In this document: positions 42,146 through 50,707 of the stretch, piece after piece
How the letters are laid out: each line of letters begins with the position of its first letter
Position numbering within the stretch: the stretch's first letter is position 1
Assembly: GCA_028713125.1 (NCBI GenBank)
Contig: JAQTOU010000006.1
Span: forward strand, 124,001-188,000
DNA: 64,000 nucleotides
DNA from: Elusimicrobiales bacterium
GTDB lineage: Bacteria > Elusimicrobiota > Elusimicrobia > Elusimicrobiales > UBA9959
Reading direction: 5' to 3'
The notes under the pieces: model-generated
Seen by the model: the letters and a program-made list of their open reading frames with translations, nothing else
The model's database searches: none
Told to the model about the DNA's origin: nothing
Translations under genes and position numbers: made by a program

Positions 42146-43915
42146 ATGGACTCTTACCTGGCGCAAGCGCTCTCTATCTGGAACTCGCCCGAGTTCCAGG
42201 CTCTGTTGACCCCTTTCCGTACCCTGAGCAGCATAAGCGCGATGTTCTGGATGCTTGCGCGCCTGTCCGGGCTGCTCATGGCCGCGCTCAAGCACTTCCT
42301 CTTCGAGGAGGTCAGCGCACTGCTGTACATCCTCTACGCCATAGTCCTCTCCGTCGTCTACGCCGCCATGATGTTCTATACCTCCATGCAGGGGGCCTGG
42401 CATCCGTCCCTGCTCTGGCGCGAGGTCTGCGGCTTCGGCTTCATGTACGTGATGCTCGGCGTGACCTTCATGGACAGCTCCACCAGGCGGCTTAAGCCTC
42501 ACACCCCCATAGGTTTCTTCCTGGGCTTGTGCGCCTACCTCTTTCTGGCCAGGGCGCCCTCCCTGGCGCACCAGCCCGCGCTGGTCGAGTTCCACCGCGT
42601 GCTCGAACTTTTCGCCGCCGGCGGCTGGGGCAATGTGATGACCGCGCTGACGGTGGTGGTGATGAGCTGGTCGCTTCTTTATATGACCGTCAAAGAGGTC
42701 GCCTTCGGGTTGAGCCCCCTTCTGTACCGCCTGCGCATCATCAAGACTCCGCCCGTCCGTTTCGATTTCAGCCGGCCCGGCGGGGAAGACGGCGAGAGGA
42801 GCCGCGCTGTCGTCCCGTCCCTGGCCCGCTCTTTTTTCCTTCTTACGATGCTTCTCGGCGTGGCCGGCCTTGCTGCTTACTGGTGGCCGAAGCTGCGCGC
42901 TGCCGGCGCGGCCGCGGCCCCGGCCCTCCAGAGCCGGGCGCAGTCACCGGAAGCGGCGGCAGCGGCGGCCAAGCTGGGGCGCGTCCTGCCCGCCGTCTCT
43001 TTCGCGGCGGTCAGCGCTCTGCCGCGGCAGGGAACCATGGCCGACCTGGCCATCCCCGTTTTCCAGACCCTGCTCTCCGCGCCCCGCGAGGCCGACCGCT
43101 GGCTTGCGGCCGCGGCTCTCGACCGGCTGGACCCGGGCTTCCGGATCTCCCAGGGCGAGCTCTTCAGCTCTACGGCCGCGGCGGCGGCGCTGCCTTGTTC
43201 CTGGAACAGGCGGTCTTTCCAGGCGCTGATGCTTCCGCTGCCTGGCGACGACCCGGCCAAGACCCGCACCTGGTGGATATCCGACGGCCGCGGGGTACAT
43301 TTTACGGGCGTGGGCCCGGGGGAATTCCGGGAAGTGTCCGGCTCCAGCGCCTGCGCCGTGGCCGCTTTCGGCTCTACGGGCGGCTCCGTGCTTCTGGCTT
43401 TCATCGAGGCGCCCCAGGAGCAAGGCGGGGCTGCGCAGCTCTGGCTGTCGGCTTACGACCCTGAACACCGAGAGATCATCGCCGCCGCGCGCGTGGGTGC
43501 GAACGCGGCGGGGGAATTCGAACTTTCCGCCACTGAGGCCGGGGTGGCCTGGGCCGACGCGCCCGTGAGTTCCGCGGCCGCGGCCTGCAGCGGTGACTGC
43601 GGCAAGGTCCTGGGGAGCCAAGTCCTGTCGCTTACCACCGAATCCCTGGTTGAATACCGCAGCGCCAGGGTCGCGGACGGCGCTATCAGGATAGTTCCGC
43701 TTTCGGAACAGACTTTCGCGCGCAGCGGGCTGGAGCGGAACTATAAGTTCCTGCCGACATTCGAAATGGCTTTCCAGTTCGACCCAGTCGCTGGCTTCCT
43801 GAACCGCTGGTACCGCCTGGCCAAGCTTGCCGACGGCCGCCGGTGCGTCAGCGTCGCGCTGGACCCGGCCCTGCCCGGCCTTGAGGCTGCCGCCGCCTGG
43901 GCCTGCGACCGCTGA
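42146..43915 (+). CDS. Membrane protein with large extracytoplasmic domain, unknown
   Basis: I do not recognise the family. The first 200 residues hold five or six hydrophobic helices (for example MLARLSGLLMAALKHFLF and LLYILYAIVLSVVYAAMMF). A further helix lies at about 232-252, followed by an Ala-rich stretch and an extracytoplasmic domain of about 330 residues. The ATG at 42146 is chosen over the TTG one codon earlier; no good ribosome binding site is visible. Four cysteines in the tail could form disulfides. It is followed by an exported protein gene that may be its partner. Confidence 0.6.
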   Translation: MDSYLAQALSIWNSPEFQALLTPFRTLSSISAMFWMLARLSGLLMAALKHFLFEEVSALLYILYAIVLSVVYAAMMFYTSMQGAWHPSLLWREVCGFGFMYVMLGVTFMDSSTRRLKPHTPIGFFLGLCAYLFLARAPSLAHQPALVEFHRVLELFAAGGWGNVMTALTVVVMSWSLLYMTVKEVAFGLSPLLYRLRIIKTPPVRFDFSRPGGEDGERSRAVVPSLARSFFLLTMLLGVAGLAAYWWPKLRAAGAAAAPALQSRAQSPEAAAAAAKLGRVLPAVSFAAVSALPRQGTMADLAIPVFQTLLSAPREADRWLAAAALDRLDPGFRISQGELFSSTAAAAALPCSWNRRSFQALMLPLPGDDPAKTRTWWISDGRGVHFTGVGPGEFREVSGSSACAVAAFGSTGGSVLLAFIEAPQEQGGAAQLWLSAYDPEHREIIAAARVGANAAGEFELSATEAGVAWADAPVSSAAAACSGDCGKVLGSQVLSLTTESLVEYRSARVADGAIRIVPLSEQTFARSGLERNYKFLPTFEMAFQFDPVAGFLNRWYRLAKLADGRRCVSVALDPALPGLEAAAAWACDR

Positions 43916-43936
43916 GGAAAGGCGCCTGCTATTTTT

Positions 43937-44671
43937 ATGATGAAAATTACTGGTTCCCTGATCTTTCTCTGCCTTGCTTTCCTCTTTACCTGCGCGGCGG
44001 GGGCGGAGGCTTGGACGGTAAAGATGAAAGCCGTCAATGGCAGGGCGGCCTATTCTCACTCTCAGTCCAGCTCTTTGGAGAAACAAGCAGTGTTTAACGG
44101 CAAGCCGCAGATGCGCGGGGGAGGGCCGGCGCGCGAACTGATCTTTAATTCCTTTCTCAATAAGCCGGAGGACGGTCTTTTCAGGCTGGATTACCAGGTG
44201 GAGGTGGCCGGAGAGCAGCGGGCCAGGCCGCCTTTCCAGGCCGGGGGGAAGGTGCTGCTGCGCCCGGGCAAGCCCGTGCTCGCCGCCGAGGCCGGAGGCT
44301 GGAAATTTATCGTGGAGCTGCAGGGGGAAGCCGGTGAAAAACCCGGCGCGGAAAGGTCCGGGACCCTGGAGACCCGTCTGAAATGCGGAAGGATCTCCTA
44401 CCCGGCCAATTTCATTTACCTGCCCGACGAGCAGTACAGCGCGGTGCTTTACAGCCAGGAGGGCGATACGGTGCGCAAGTTCATGGTGGGCCTGCTGCCT
44501 AAAAGCCCCGGCGAAGGCGGAACTTTCCTGCTGCAGTACACCCTGCTGCTCAAAGAGGGCGGGGAAATCCTGGCCGAAGGCCAGGGCGAACTCATTATTG
44601 AGCCCGGCGGTGAAAAACTTACGGCCGCCGCCGGAAAAGACTGCGTTTTTTCCGCGCGCGCCCTGCGCTAA
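43937..44671 (+). CDS. Exported hypothetical protein
   Basis: A 244-residue protein with a signal peptide (about 1-23, ending GAEA) and a beta-rich remainder, for example LFRLDYQVEVAG and GTFLLQYTLLLKEGG. The Cys pair near the C-terminal half (CGRISYP and DCVFSAR) may form a disulfide. No family is recognised. It lies 21 bases after the membrane protein gene and is probably co-transcribed with it. Confidence 0.6.
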   Translation: MMKITGSLIFLCLAFLFTCAAGAEAWTVKMKAVNGRAAYSHSQSSSLEKQAVFNGKPQMRGGGPARELIFNSFLNKPEDGLFRLDYQVEVAGEQRARPPFQAGGKVLLRPGKPVLAAEAGGWKFIVELQGEAGEKPGAERSGTLETRLKCGRISYPANFIYLPDEQYSAVLYSQEGDTVRKFMVGLLPKSPGEGGTFLLQYTLLLKEGGEILAEGQGELIIEPGGEKLTAAAGKDCVFSARALR

Positions 44672-44748
44672 AGAATAGAGGAAGAAAAGAGTCCCTGTAG
44701 ACTTTATAATTTCCGGTTAATGCCCGCGCGGTCTTAGCGCGGGTATAT

Positions 44749-45324
44749 TTATTTGTAGAACTTGTAGGTGATCCTGCCGTAGTGCCGGCCGGAGTCCGGG
44801 TGGGCGTTAAGCCCGAGCTTCATCATAACCGCTACCGAAACCTCGCCGAAAGCCGGGCCTATCTCCCGAACCTCGGCGCTAACGCATTTGCCGGTGGCCA
44901 CCACGCATACTTCCGCGGTTTTGTTGAGGAGTTCCCTGTGCCCCCTCGGGACTACGACATAGGGAACCTCTATCGCGTTAATTTTCCCGGTGGCGGTCTC
45001 GTTCTGGTGCGAGCCGTCCTTCCAGACCGAGCTGAAGCCGTTTTTCTTCTGGTACTCTACCCAGGGTTTCTTGTCCTCGTCGGTGAGCTTTTTTCCGTCC
45101 GAGCAGACATTGGTCTGGGCTGTGGTTATCGAATAGAAGGGCGCCGCTTTGTCGCTTAGAAATTGTCCGTCCAGCGCGTCTTCGGAACCGGGGACCATTG
45201 CCGGGGCCGGGACCGGTAGTTCCAGGGCTTTGCTTTGTATGTCTTTCAGGCTGACGCCGCCCAGGTCGAAGGCATAAGCCGGAGCCGTTATCAGTGCCGC
45301 CGCAAGAAAGATAAGTGATCTCAT
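44749..45324 (-). CDS. Exported protein, possibly a GH75-like/double-psi barrel enzyme
   Basis: A 191-residue exported protein. The ATG at 45324 gives a clean signal peptide (MRSLIFLAAALITAPAYA) with AGGG upstream; an earlier ATG at 45360 would put 12 extra residues before it. The C-terminal region EVREIGPAFGEVSVAVMMKL, preceded by YVVVPRG, recalls the D-x-GP...GE-S pattern of GH75 chitosanases and related double-psi barrels, but the first acid is shifted (E for D). Cys pairs may form disulfides. Function is tentative. Confidence 0.5.
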   Translation of the reverse strand: MRSLIFLAAALITAPAYAFDLGGVSLKDIQSKALELPVPAPAMVPGSEDALDGQFLSDKAAPFYSITTAQTNVCSDGKKLTDEDKKPWVEYQKKNGFSSVWKDGSHQNETATGKINAIEVPYVVVPRGHRELLNKTAEVCVVATGKCVSAEVREIGPAFGEVSVAVMMKLGLNAHPDSGRHYGRITYKFYK

Positions 45325-45487
45325 ATAGTTACCCTGGTCCTTATTAAGAGGATACCGCAAACTTGACCTGAATATCAGGGTCCAAGGGCTATAGATCCAA
45401 TGGGCCTATTGGCCCCGGCCATATGGGGGATAGAGGAGGTCCCGGGAGATTTTTAAAACTCCAGGGTTGGGCCGCCGGGGCCGAGCT

Positions 45488-45931
45488 TTATTTAATGTCC
45501 GAAGCGCAGTGCGCGCACTTTACCGCTTTGAGCGGTATCGTGGACAGGCAGAGCGGGCACTCTTTGGTGGTGGGCGCGGAGGCCGACGCCGGCTTCTCAA
45601 GGCGTTTTTTAAGGTTGTTCATCTGGCTGATCATGATGAAAATAGCCCCGGCTACTATCAGGAAGTTTATGACGGTGTTCAGGAACACGCCGTAGTTTAT
45701 AGTGGCGGCGCCGGCTTTCTGCGCTTCGGCCAGGCTTGTGTAAGCGGTCCCCGACAGGTTTATGTAGAGGCTGGAGAAGTCCACGCCGCCGGTAAGCTTG
45801 CCGATGGGGGGCATGATCACGTCGTTAACCAGCGAGCCCACTATCTTGCCGAAAGCGCCGCCTATGATGACGCCGACGGCCATATCCACCACATTGCCGC
45901 GCATTATAAATTCTTTGAAGTCTTTGAGCAT
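45488..45931 (-). CDS. mscL: Large-conductance mechanosensitive channel MscL with C-terminal zinc ribbon
   Basis: A 147-residue channel that opens under membrane tension to release solutes. The family start [20 protein letters not shown] and first pore helix with GGAFGKIV are clear, and the second helix is [21 protein letters not shown]. Beyond the usual cytoplasmic helix there is an extra [20 protein letters not shown] tail, a zinc-ribbon-like extension also found in some other bacterial MscL proteins. AAGGAGG lies before the start. Confidence 0.95.
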   Translation of the reverse strand: MLKDFKEFIMRGNVVDMAVGVIIGGAFGKIVGSLVNDVIMPPIGKLTGGVDFSSLYINLSGTAYTSLAEAQKAGAATINYGVFLNTVINFLIVAGAIFIMISQMNNLKKRLEKPASASAPTTKECPLCLSTIPLKAVKCAHCASDIK

Positions 45932-45958
45932 GGTTTTTCCTCCTTAATTATCTATCGT

Positions 45959-46675
45959 CTAGTAGTTCACTATTATGGTCATGCCTGTCGTCGTGTCGGT
46001 TTTTTTGAAGCCGGCCGAGGGGCTGTTCGAATATTTCCAGAGATAGGAGGTCTTAAGCGAGAAGTGGGTGGAAATAGAGGCCACCAGGGCGGTTTCGGCG
46101 TTCATGCGGTAGCCCTTAGAGTCTTTCAGGTTGCCGAGGTATTCGAAGTCCTGGCTGGCATTGGCCGTGGCGGAGAGATTCCTTATATATTTGCCGTAGC
46201 CGCGGTAGGTCCCGAAAGACTGGTTCTCGGTATGGATGCGGTCCTCGAAGATATAACCGCCGCCGACCTCGGCGAAGAGTTTGTCGTCCGCGCGGTCTAT
46301 CAGGGTGCGCCCCAGGCCGAGGCCCAGGTCGTAGCGGCTCAGGACGCCGGCGAAGCGGTTCTTGTCCAGGGCGACTTTTTCGAAAGTGTAATTCCTGCCG
46401 GAAAACTTCCAGCTGACCTTCTCCGAAGCGTGGTACTGCTCCGCGGTAACCGTGTTCCTGCTCTTGGTTCCAAGGCCGCCGGCGGCCAGTTCAAGCGCGG
46501 CTTTCTCCCAGTCATAGTTGAACAGGTTCCTGCCCGCCGTAGTTGAGGTTTTGGAATTGCCGGAGGTCTGTACGTAAGACAACTCGGCGGCGTCCTTCCA
46601 TTTTTTTGGCGCGGCGTCCTGCGCCATAGCTGAAACCGTGAAGGATATTAAAGCCAGTGCTATTATGATTTTCAT
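45959..46675 (-). CDS. DUF481-family outer-membrane protein (YdiY-like)
   Basis: A 238-residue protein with a signal peptide (about 1-18, ending AMAQ) and repeating beta strands ending in an aromatic residue (MTIIVNY). WKDAAELSYVQTSGNSKT and LNLFNYDWEKAAL-like strands match the DUF481 pattern of salt-induced outer-membrane proteins. AGGAG precedes the start. It is transcribed in the same direction as mscL, with 27 bases between them, so a shared osmotic or envelope role is possible. Confidence 0.8.
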   Translation of the reverse strand: MKIIIALALISFTVSAMAQDAAPKKWKDAAELSYVQTSGNSKTSTTAGRNLFNYDWEKAALELAAGGLGTKSRNTVTAEQYHASEKVSWKFSGRNYTFEKVALDKNRFAGVLSRYDLGLGLGRTLIDRADDKLFAEVGGGYIFEDRIHTENQSFGTYRGYGKYIRNLSATANASQDFEYLGNLKDSKGYRMNAETALVASISTHFSLKTSYLWKYSNSPSAGFKKTDTTTGMTIIVNY

Positions 46676-46877
46676 TTTGCGCTCCTATAAGCCTTTCGGC
46701 GAACCTTATGCGGATATTGTACATAAGAATTCATGTTTTGGAACTGTGCCGGCAATTTATAAGCGGGTCGGCTCCGTAATGCTGGCTCGGTTTATTATGC
46801 GGCGTAGGCCTAAAAGCCGGCTTTCCCTGGTCCCTATGGCCCGTGCGCTCCGCGGGCGCGCGATGTAAAATATATTC

Positions 46878-47702
46878 GTGAAATCAATTACAGGGATATT
46901 TTCCTGCGGTTTTATTTTGGCGGCCGCTCTGTTTATCGATCCAGCCGCCGCAGCTGACATCTCATTCGACGGGCGCGCCGGCGGGGCGGCTTTTGCCGAT
47001 TACGCGCGCGGCGCGGCCGCGGCGCCTCCTCCCGCGGCGCCGCTCGCGGCGGGCGTTCATGTCTATGATTTCAGGTCGCTCTATGGCGGCCTGGGCTATC
47101 CCTCTCCGGATTATTTCGGCGCTTCGGAAGAGGCGGTGCAGGACCTGGAAAGCTATACCAGCAAGGAAGACGCCTTTTACGGCGAGATAAACGGCTACCT
47201 GCGCTATTACCCCGCGCCCTATGACTGGTACGGTACCGGTCCCGAGGACGCCAAGGCCATGGTGGCCCGTATCGACAGTATATTAGAGCAGGCACCGCGG
47301 CTGCCGGGCGACCTGATAATGTTCCGCGGCCTGGGCCTGGGCTATCGCCAGGACAAGCCTTTCGCCATGGGCGAGGAATTCACCGACAAAGGCTATGTTT
47401 CAACTTCGCTTACCTACAGCGTGGCACGCCATTTTGCCGTGGAGATGAGCGACGCCGGGAAGCCTTCCCGCCGGGCCATCTTTGTCATCTACCCGTCGCA
47501 GCCTGGGGAAAAGGCCATACTGATCGACCAGGGAGAGGACGAGGTTATGCTGCCGCACGGCCGGAAGTTCAGGGTGATGGCCCAAAAGAGCGGAGTCAGG
47601 AAGTACGATCTTTACCTGGTGCAGCTCTGCGCCGCCTCCTGTGAGGCCACTTTGCGCGGCGATACAGGCGAGTTCTGGAGCAATTTCACCGTGCAGGATT
47701 GA
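46878..47702 (+). CDS. Secreted ADP-ribosyltransferase-like protein (R-S-E class)
   Basis: A 274-residue protein from a GTG start, with a signal peptide (about 1-26). The C-terminal domain has the signature of ADP-ribosyltransferase exoenzymes: R150 in LIMFRGLGLG, the STS motif in GYVSTSL (175-177), and EDEVMLPHGRKF with the ExE pair E220/E222. An ExE motif is known from arginine-modifying toxins such as the iota and C2 type. An Ala/Pro-rich spacer follows the signal peptide. No immunity gene is obvious nearby. A target outside the cytoplasm is inferred from the signal peptide. Confidence 0.72.
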   Translation: MKSITGIFSCGFILAAALFIDPAAAADISFDGRAGGAAFADYARGAAAAPPPAAPLAAGVHVYDFRSLYGGLGYPSPDYFGASEEAVQDLESYTSKEDAFYGEINGYLRYYPAPYDWYGTGPEDAKAMVARIDSILEQAPRLPGDLIMFRGLGLGYRQDKPFAMGEEFTDKGYVSTSLTYSVARHFAVEMSDAGKPSRRAIFVIYPSQPGEKAILIDQGEDEVMLPHGRKFRVMAQKSGVRKYDLYLVQLCAASCEATLRGDTGEFWSNFTVQD

Positions 47703-47734
47703 AGCCGCTATCTGAACCAGGAGCATCAAATGAG

Positions 47735-47754
47735 GGCCTATGCGGTCATAGGTC
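47735..47754 (+). other. GGCCTATG hairpin, copy 1
   Basis: GGCCTATG, loop CGGT, CATAGGTC (seven of eight pairs). The same hairpin with a different loop occurs at 54758-54778. It lies between the ADP-ribosyltransferase gene and the small peptide gene; role unknown. Confidence 0.4.
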
Positions 47755-47856
47755 TATTGGTACTTACATCAAAGAGGAGTTTAAGATAGAATATGACGGT
47801 AGCGCTGCCAGGCTCTATTCAGGTTCGATTTGCGGGGGAAATCTCTGGAGGTATAT

Positions 47857-48069
47857 ATGAGCAATAATGATAAGTCCATCGCTTCTTTCTTAGTATCTAT
47901 CGGTGTGTTTTCGGCGGCTGGGGCCGCTAGTTACGTGGGGGCCCTTTCCCTCAAGGAAAAGCGCTCGCTGCTCGCGGTTTCCGCAATCTCAACCAAGGGC
48001 ATAGAGTACTGCGGTTCCGCAGGGATCACTTTATACGGGCCTGTATCCCAGCTCACTTCAACGCGGTAA
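47857..48069 (+). CDS. Small hydrophobic peptide, possible substrate of the adjacent radical SAM enzyme
   Basis: A 70-residue product with TGGAGG upstream of the ATG at 47857. A hydrophobic segment (about 8-30, FLVSIGVFSAAGAASYVGAL) is followed by KEKR and a C-terminal GIEYCGSAGITLYGPVSQLT stretch with a single Cys. The radical SAM gene begins at the very next base after the stop, which means tight coupling. By analogy with small peptide/radical SAM pairs in RiPP pathways, it could be the modified precursor. No family is recognised. Confidence 0.6.
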   Translation: MSNNDKSIASFLVSIGVFSAAGAASYVGALSLKEKRSLLAVSAISTKGIEYCGSAGITLYGPVSQLTSTR

Positions 48070-48969
48070 GTGGCTATCACGGAAAAACCGGCGAAGATAA
48101 GGCCTGATAAGATCTTCGGGCTGGGAATAGTTCTGGGATACAGGTGTAATTTTTCCTGCGCCCATTGCGCTACCGCCGAAAAGAAATCCCTTAGCCTTAC
48201 CAACAAAGAGATAATCGCCATATTGCGTGCGATAAAGACGCACTCCATCAAATCCCTGCTTTTTGTCGGCGGAGAGCCGACGCTTTATGTCCCCGTCATC
48301 AACGGCATCCTTTCCAGCCTGGAACGGCTGGATAAGACCGAGGTCGGTATCACTACCAACGGGCATTTCGCCGGCAGCAGGGGCTCGGCAAAAGCGCTGC
48401 TATCCACTTTCCGGAAACTTGATTACGTCCAGCTGTCTTACGATAAATTCCACCTTAAATTCCTGCCGGGGCCTAATGTGAAGAATCTTTACCTGGCTTG
48501 TAAGGAACTCGGTATACGCTTCAACGTACTATTCGCAATGGAGTCGCCGCTTGACCTTGCGCTGCTCAAGGATCTTAAAGCGGTCGGGGATTTTCCTATT
48601 TCGATACAGCCGGTTCTGCCTCTTGGCGCGGCGAGAACTAACAGCATAAAATACAAGGGAGTTCTTTCCACCAGGAAGATGCTTGCCAGCCGCTGCCCTT
48701 CCCGGGCGTTTATGAGTTACCTCTGTGGACAGGGTTTTACCTCCTGCTGCTCTTCGCTGACCTTCAGCGGGTCGTTCTCAGGGTACGTGCACCGCTCTCC
48801 CATGGCCCATCGCGACAGCCATTTTTACAGGCTCATTTCCAAACTTACCCTGGGGGAGATACGTAAAAAGCTCGGTCTGGAGCGCGAGCCGCTGCCGGAG
48901 ATGCAGGCCAGCCCCTGCCCGCTTTGTGAGCGCCTGTTCGCGGCGAAATCCCGCGGGAGCTCAAAATAG
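48070..48969 (+). CDS. Radical SAM protein with auxiliary cysteine clusters
   Basis: A 299-residue enzyme starting with GTG directly after the small peptide stop. The SAM cluster motif is GYRCNFSCAHC (C26, C30, C33), followed by FVGGEPTL and ITTNGHF. C-terminal cysteines (SRCPSRAF, LCGQGFTSCC and SPCPLCERL) fit one or two extra Fe-S clusters as in SPASM or twitch proteins that modify peptides. The substrate is not known; the 70-residue peptide upstream is the best candidate. The solute-binding-like lipoprotein gene follows after six bases. Confidence 0.82.
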   Translation: MAITEKPAKIRPDKIFGLGIVLGYRCNFSCAHCATAEKKSLSLTNKEIIAILRAIKTHSIKSLLFVGGEPTLYVPVINGILSSLERLDKTEVGITTNGHFAGSRGSAKALLSTFRKLDYVQLSYDKFHLKFLPGPNVKNLYLACKELGIRFNVLFAMESPLDLALLKDLKAVGDFPISIQPVLPLGAARTNSIKYKGVLSTRKMLASRCPSRAFMSYLCGQGFTSCCSSLTFSGSFSGYVHRSPMAHRDSHFYRLISKLTLGEIRKKLGLEREPLPEMQASPCPLCERLFAAKSRGSSK

Positions 48970-48975
48970 GCCTGC

Positions 48976-50433
48976 ATGCCGATGTACGAAGGTATGACGC
49001 TCCCTCTTCCCACGCGAGAAAATAAATATTCATGCTCCGCCGTTCGCCTGCTGGCCTTCCCGGTACTGGCAGCGCTGCTGTTCGGCGGGTGCGGCTTGCG
49101 CGAGCAGACTTGGGAGGCCCTGCTGCCGGATTTGCCGGCCAGCGTGCAGAAAAAGAACGCGGAGATCCAGGGCGTGTACTATGTTCTTAAACAGACGCAT
49201 GAGCCGCTTTTCAGGAGAGACGACGGGGAGAATTACAGTTCCGGCCTCCTGAGCAGCTGGTCAAGGGACCTGCGGTCCACCTCTTACGTGTTTTGCCCTG
49301 ACACCTCCCTTCGCTTCAACAAAGAAATCTTTTTCTCACGGGAGTACTTCGCGGAATATATCAGCAGCGCCGCTTTGAGGTACTCGCCAGAGGCGGTCGT
49401 GCGCTGCGCCGGCGCATGCTGCCGCGCGGAGTTCAAGAGGCCCTCAAGAGGGTTCCTGGAGTTCCTGACAAGGTATGAGAACGCCCCGTCGATAGCCGTC
49501 TCTTCCGCAGCCGAGCTGGGCCTTGGCCAGTTCGAGACAACGGAGATGTCGAAACAGCGGATAATGCTCCGGCGGAAAAAGCGGGTCAGGGGCGGCTACG
49601 GCGCAATAATACTGCACCAGTACTCGGGGGTAAAAGATGCGAACCTTAAGAACCACAATATCTCGGACTTTAATAAACTGGGGGTCGAGGCGCGGCCTGA
49701 TTGGGTGAAAAAGGAGTACATCTCGTTCCATAATTTCGCGCTCAAGTCTGTCAATGTTTTTATCAATCACCCGGACCCGAAGGTACGGCGTTTCCTCTAC
49801 AACTGTATTGACACTGTGAAATTCAGGGATGCCTTCGTGCCGAACCTGAAGAATTACACGGAATTGCGCACGGTCCTCCCTGTTGGCCTGCCTGGCGCCG
49901 GCGGCGGCAGGCCGCCGCAGAACTGCGGCGGAAAAGCCGAAGTTCCGTATTTTACCGGGCCGATAGTGCTGGCCGACCAGAACGGAGGGAATCTGCCATA
50001 CCTTAAGGCGTTCGCGGACGATTTTTACTCCCGGACCGGCCGCAGGATAATGGTACAGCTTTACTCTGTGCAGGACCTCATAAGGCTTATTAAAAATCCG
50101 GCCGCCCGGCGTCCATATACCCTGGCGGTCGGCGTGGTCGGAACGGCTTGGGGGAACTATACTTCCATTTTCGTGCCTGTTTGCGGAGAGAGCCGGTATG
50201 TGGACTATGTGCCGGCCGGGATCAAGGCGCAATGCCGGGCCCTGTCAGGAGAAGAGGAGCCGGCGGCAAAGACGGAGCTTGCAGGCAAGCTGGCCGCGTC
50301 TATCGCTGACGAAGGGCTGCTGCTGACGCTGTTCCAGCCGACGGATGTGTTCAATTACCCGCACAGGATAAAGAACATGTTCGTCGGACGTGGATTTCTG
50401 GAGTATCCAGAAGTGGGGAATTTCAGACGCTGA
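48976..50433 (+). CDS. Lipoprotein resembling family 5 solute-binding proteins
   Basis: A 485-residue lipoprotein with an N-terminal lipobox (LLFGGC, lipid Cys C39). The segment YYVLKQTHEPLFRRDDGENYSS and the following LLSSWSRDLRSTSYVFCP (given in part) match the start of peptide-binding SBP_bac_5 proteins such as OppA or SgrR, but the rest is divergent. No permease genes are present, so it may bind a peptide rather than import it. It lies in the same operon as the small peptide and radical SAM genes. The C-terminal codons overlap a GNAT remnant in another frame. Confidence 0.65.
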   Translation: MPMYEGMTLPLPTRENKYSCSAVRLLAFPVLAALLFGGCGLREQTWEALLPDLPASVQKKNAEIQGVYYVLKQTHEPLFRRDDGENYSSGLLSSWSRDLRSTSYVFCPDTSLRFNKEIFFSREYFAEYISSAALRYSPEAVVRCAGACCRAEFKRPSRGFLEFLTRYENAPSIAVSSAAELGLGQFETTEMSKQRIMLRRKKRVRGGYGAIILHQYSGVKDANLKNHNISDFNKLGVEARPDWVKKEYISFHNFALKSVNVFINHPDPKVRRFLYNCIDTVKFRDAFVPNLKNYTELRTVLPVGLPGAGGGRPPQNCGGKAEVPYFTGPIVLADQNGGNLPYLKAFADDFYSRTGRRIMVQLYSVQDLIRLIKNPAARRPYTLAVGVVGTAWGNYTSIFVPVCGESRYVDYVPAGIKAQCRALSGEEEPAAKTELAGKLAASIADEGLLLTLFQPTDVFNYPHRIKNMFVGRGFLEYPEVGNFRR

Positions 50434-50549
50434 TTTCCGGCGACAGGAATGAGTTGCGCTGGGCGAACGCTCCGATGCTCGCCATAAACAACAAGCTCGG
50501 TTTCAAAAAACACCTTCCGGTTTTTATTTACAAACTTAAAATTAAATAG
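50406..50549 (+). pseudogene. Remnant of a GNAT N-acetyltransferase (C-terminal end)
   Basis: In the frame ending with TAG at 50547 the sequence reads ...WANAPMLAINNKLGFKKHL and on to YKLKIK. This is the typical end of GNAT acetyltransferases (N-x-PMLxINxKLGF). There is no start codon or N-terminal domain; upstream the frame runs into the C-terminus of the lipoprotein gene. It is probably debris from a deletion or insertion event that placed the peptide/radical SAM/lipoprotein cassette here. Confidence 0.65.
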
Positions 50550-50707
50550 GCGGAGCCAGCTTCTACGGCAGCCGTTCGGTTTTTGTTAAGGCCCGTACAG
50601 GCTTGCCTTTTCGGGTCATTGACAAAAATACATTGATATTATCTAATGCAGGGATAAAGGGAAAGGGGTTTCCCGATAATCGAAAATGGGTTAAAAGAGG
50701 GGGCAAA

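Noticed and set aside
47793..47867. Mini-frame of 24 codons before the small peptide gene
   Set aside because: The nearest purine-rich site is too far away and the frame overlaps the real start; no sign of selection.
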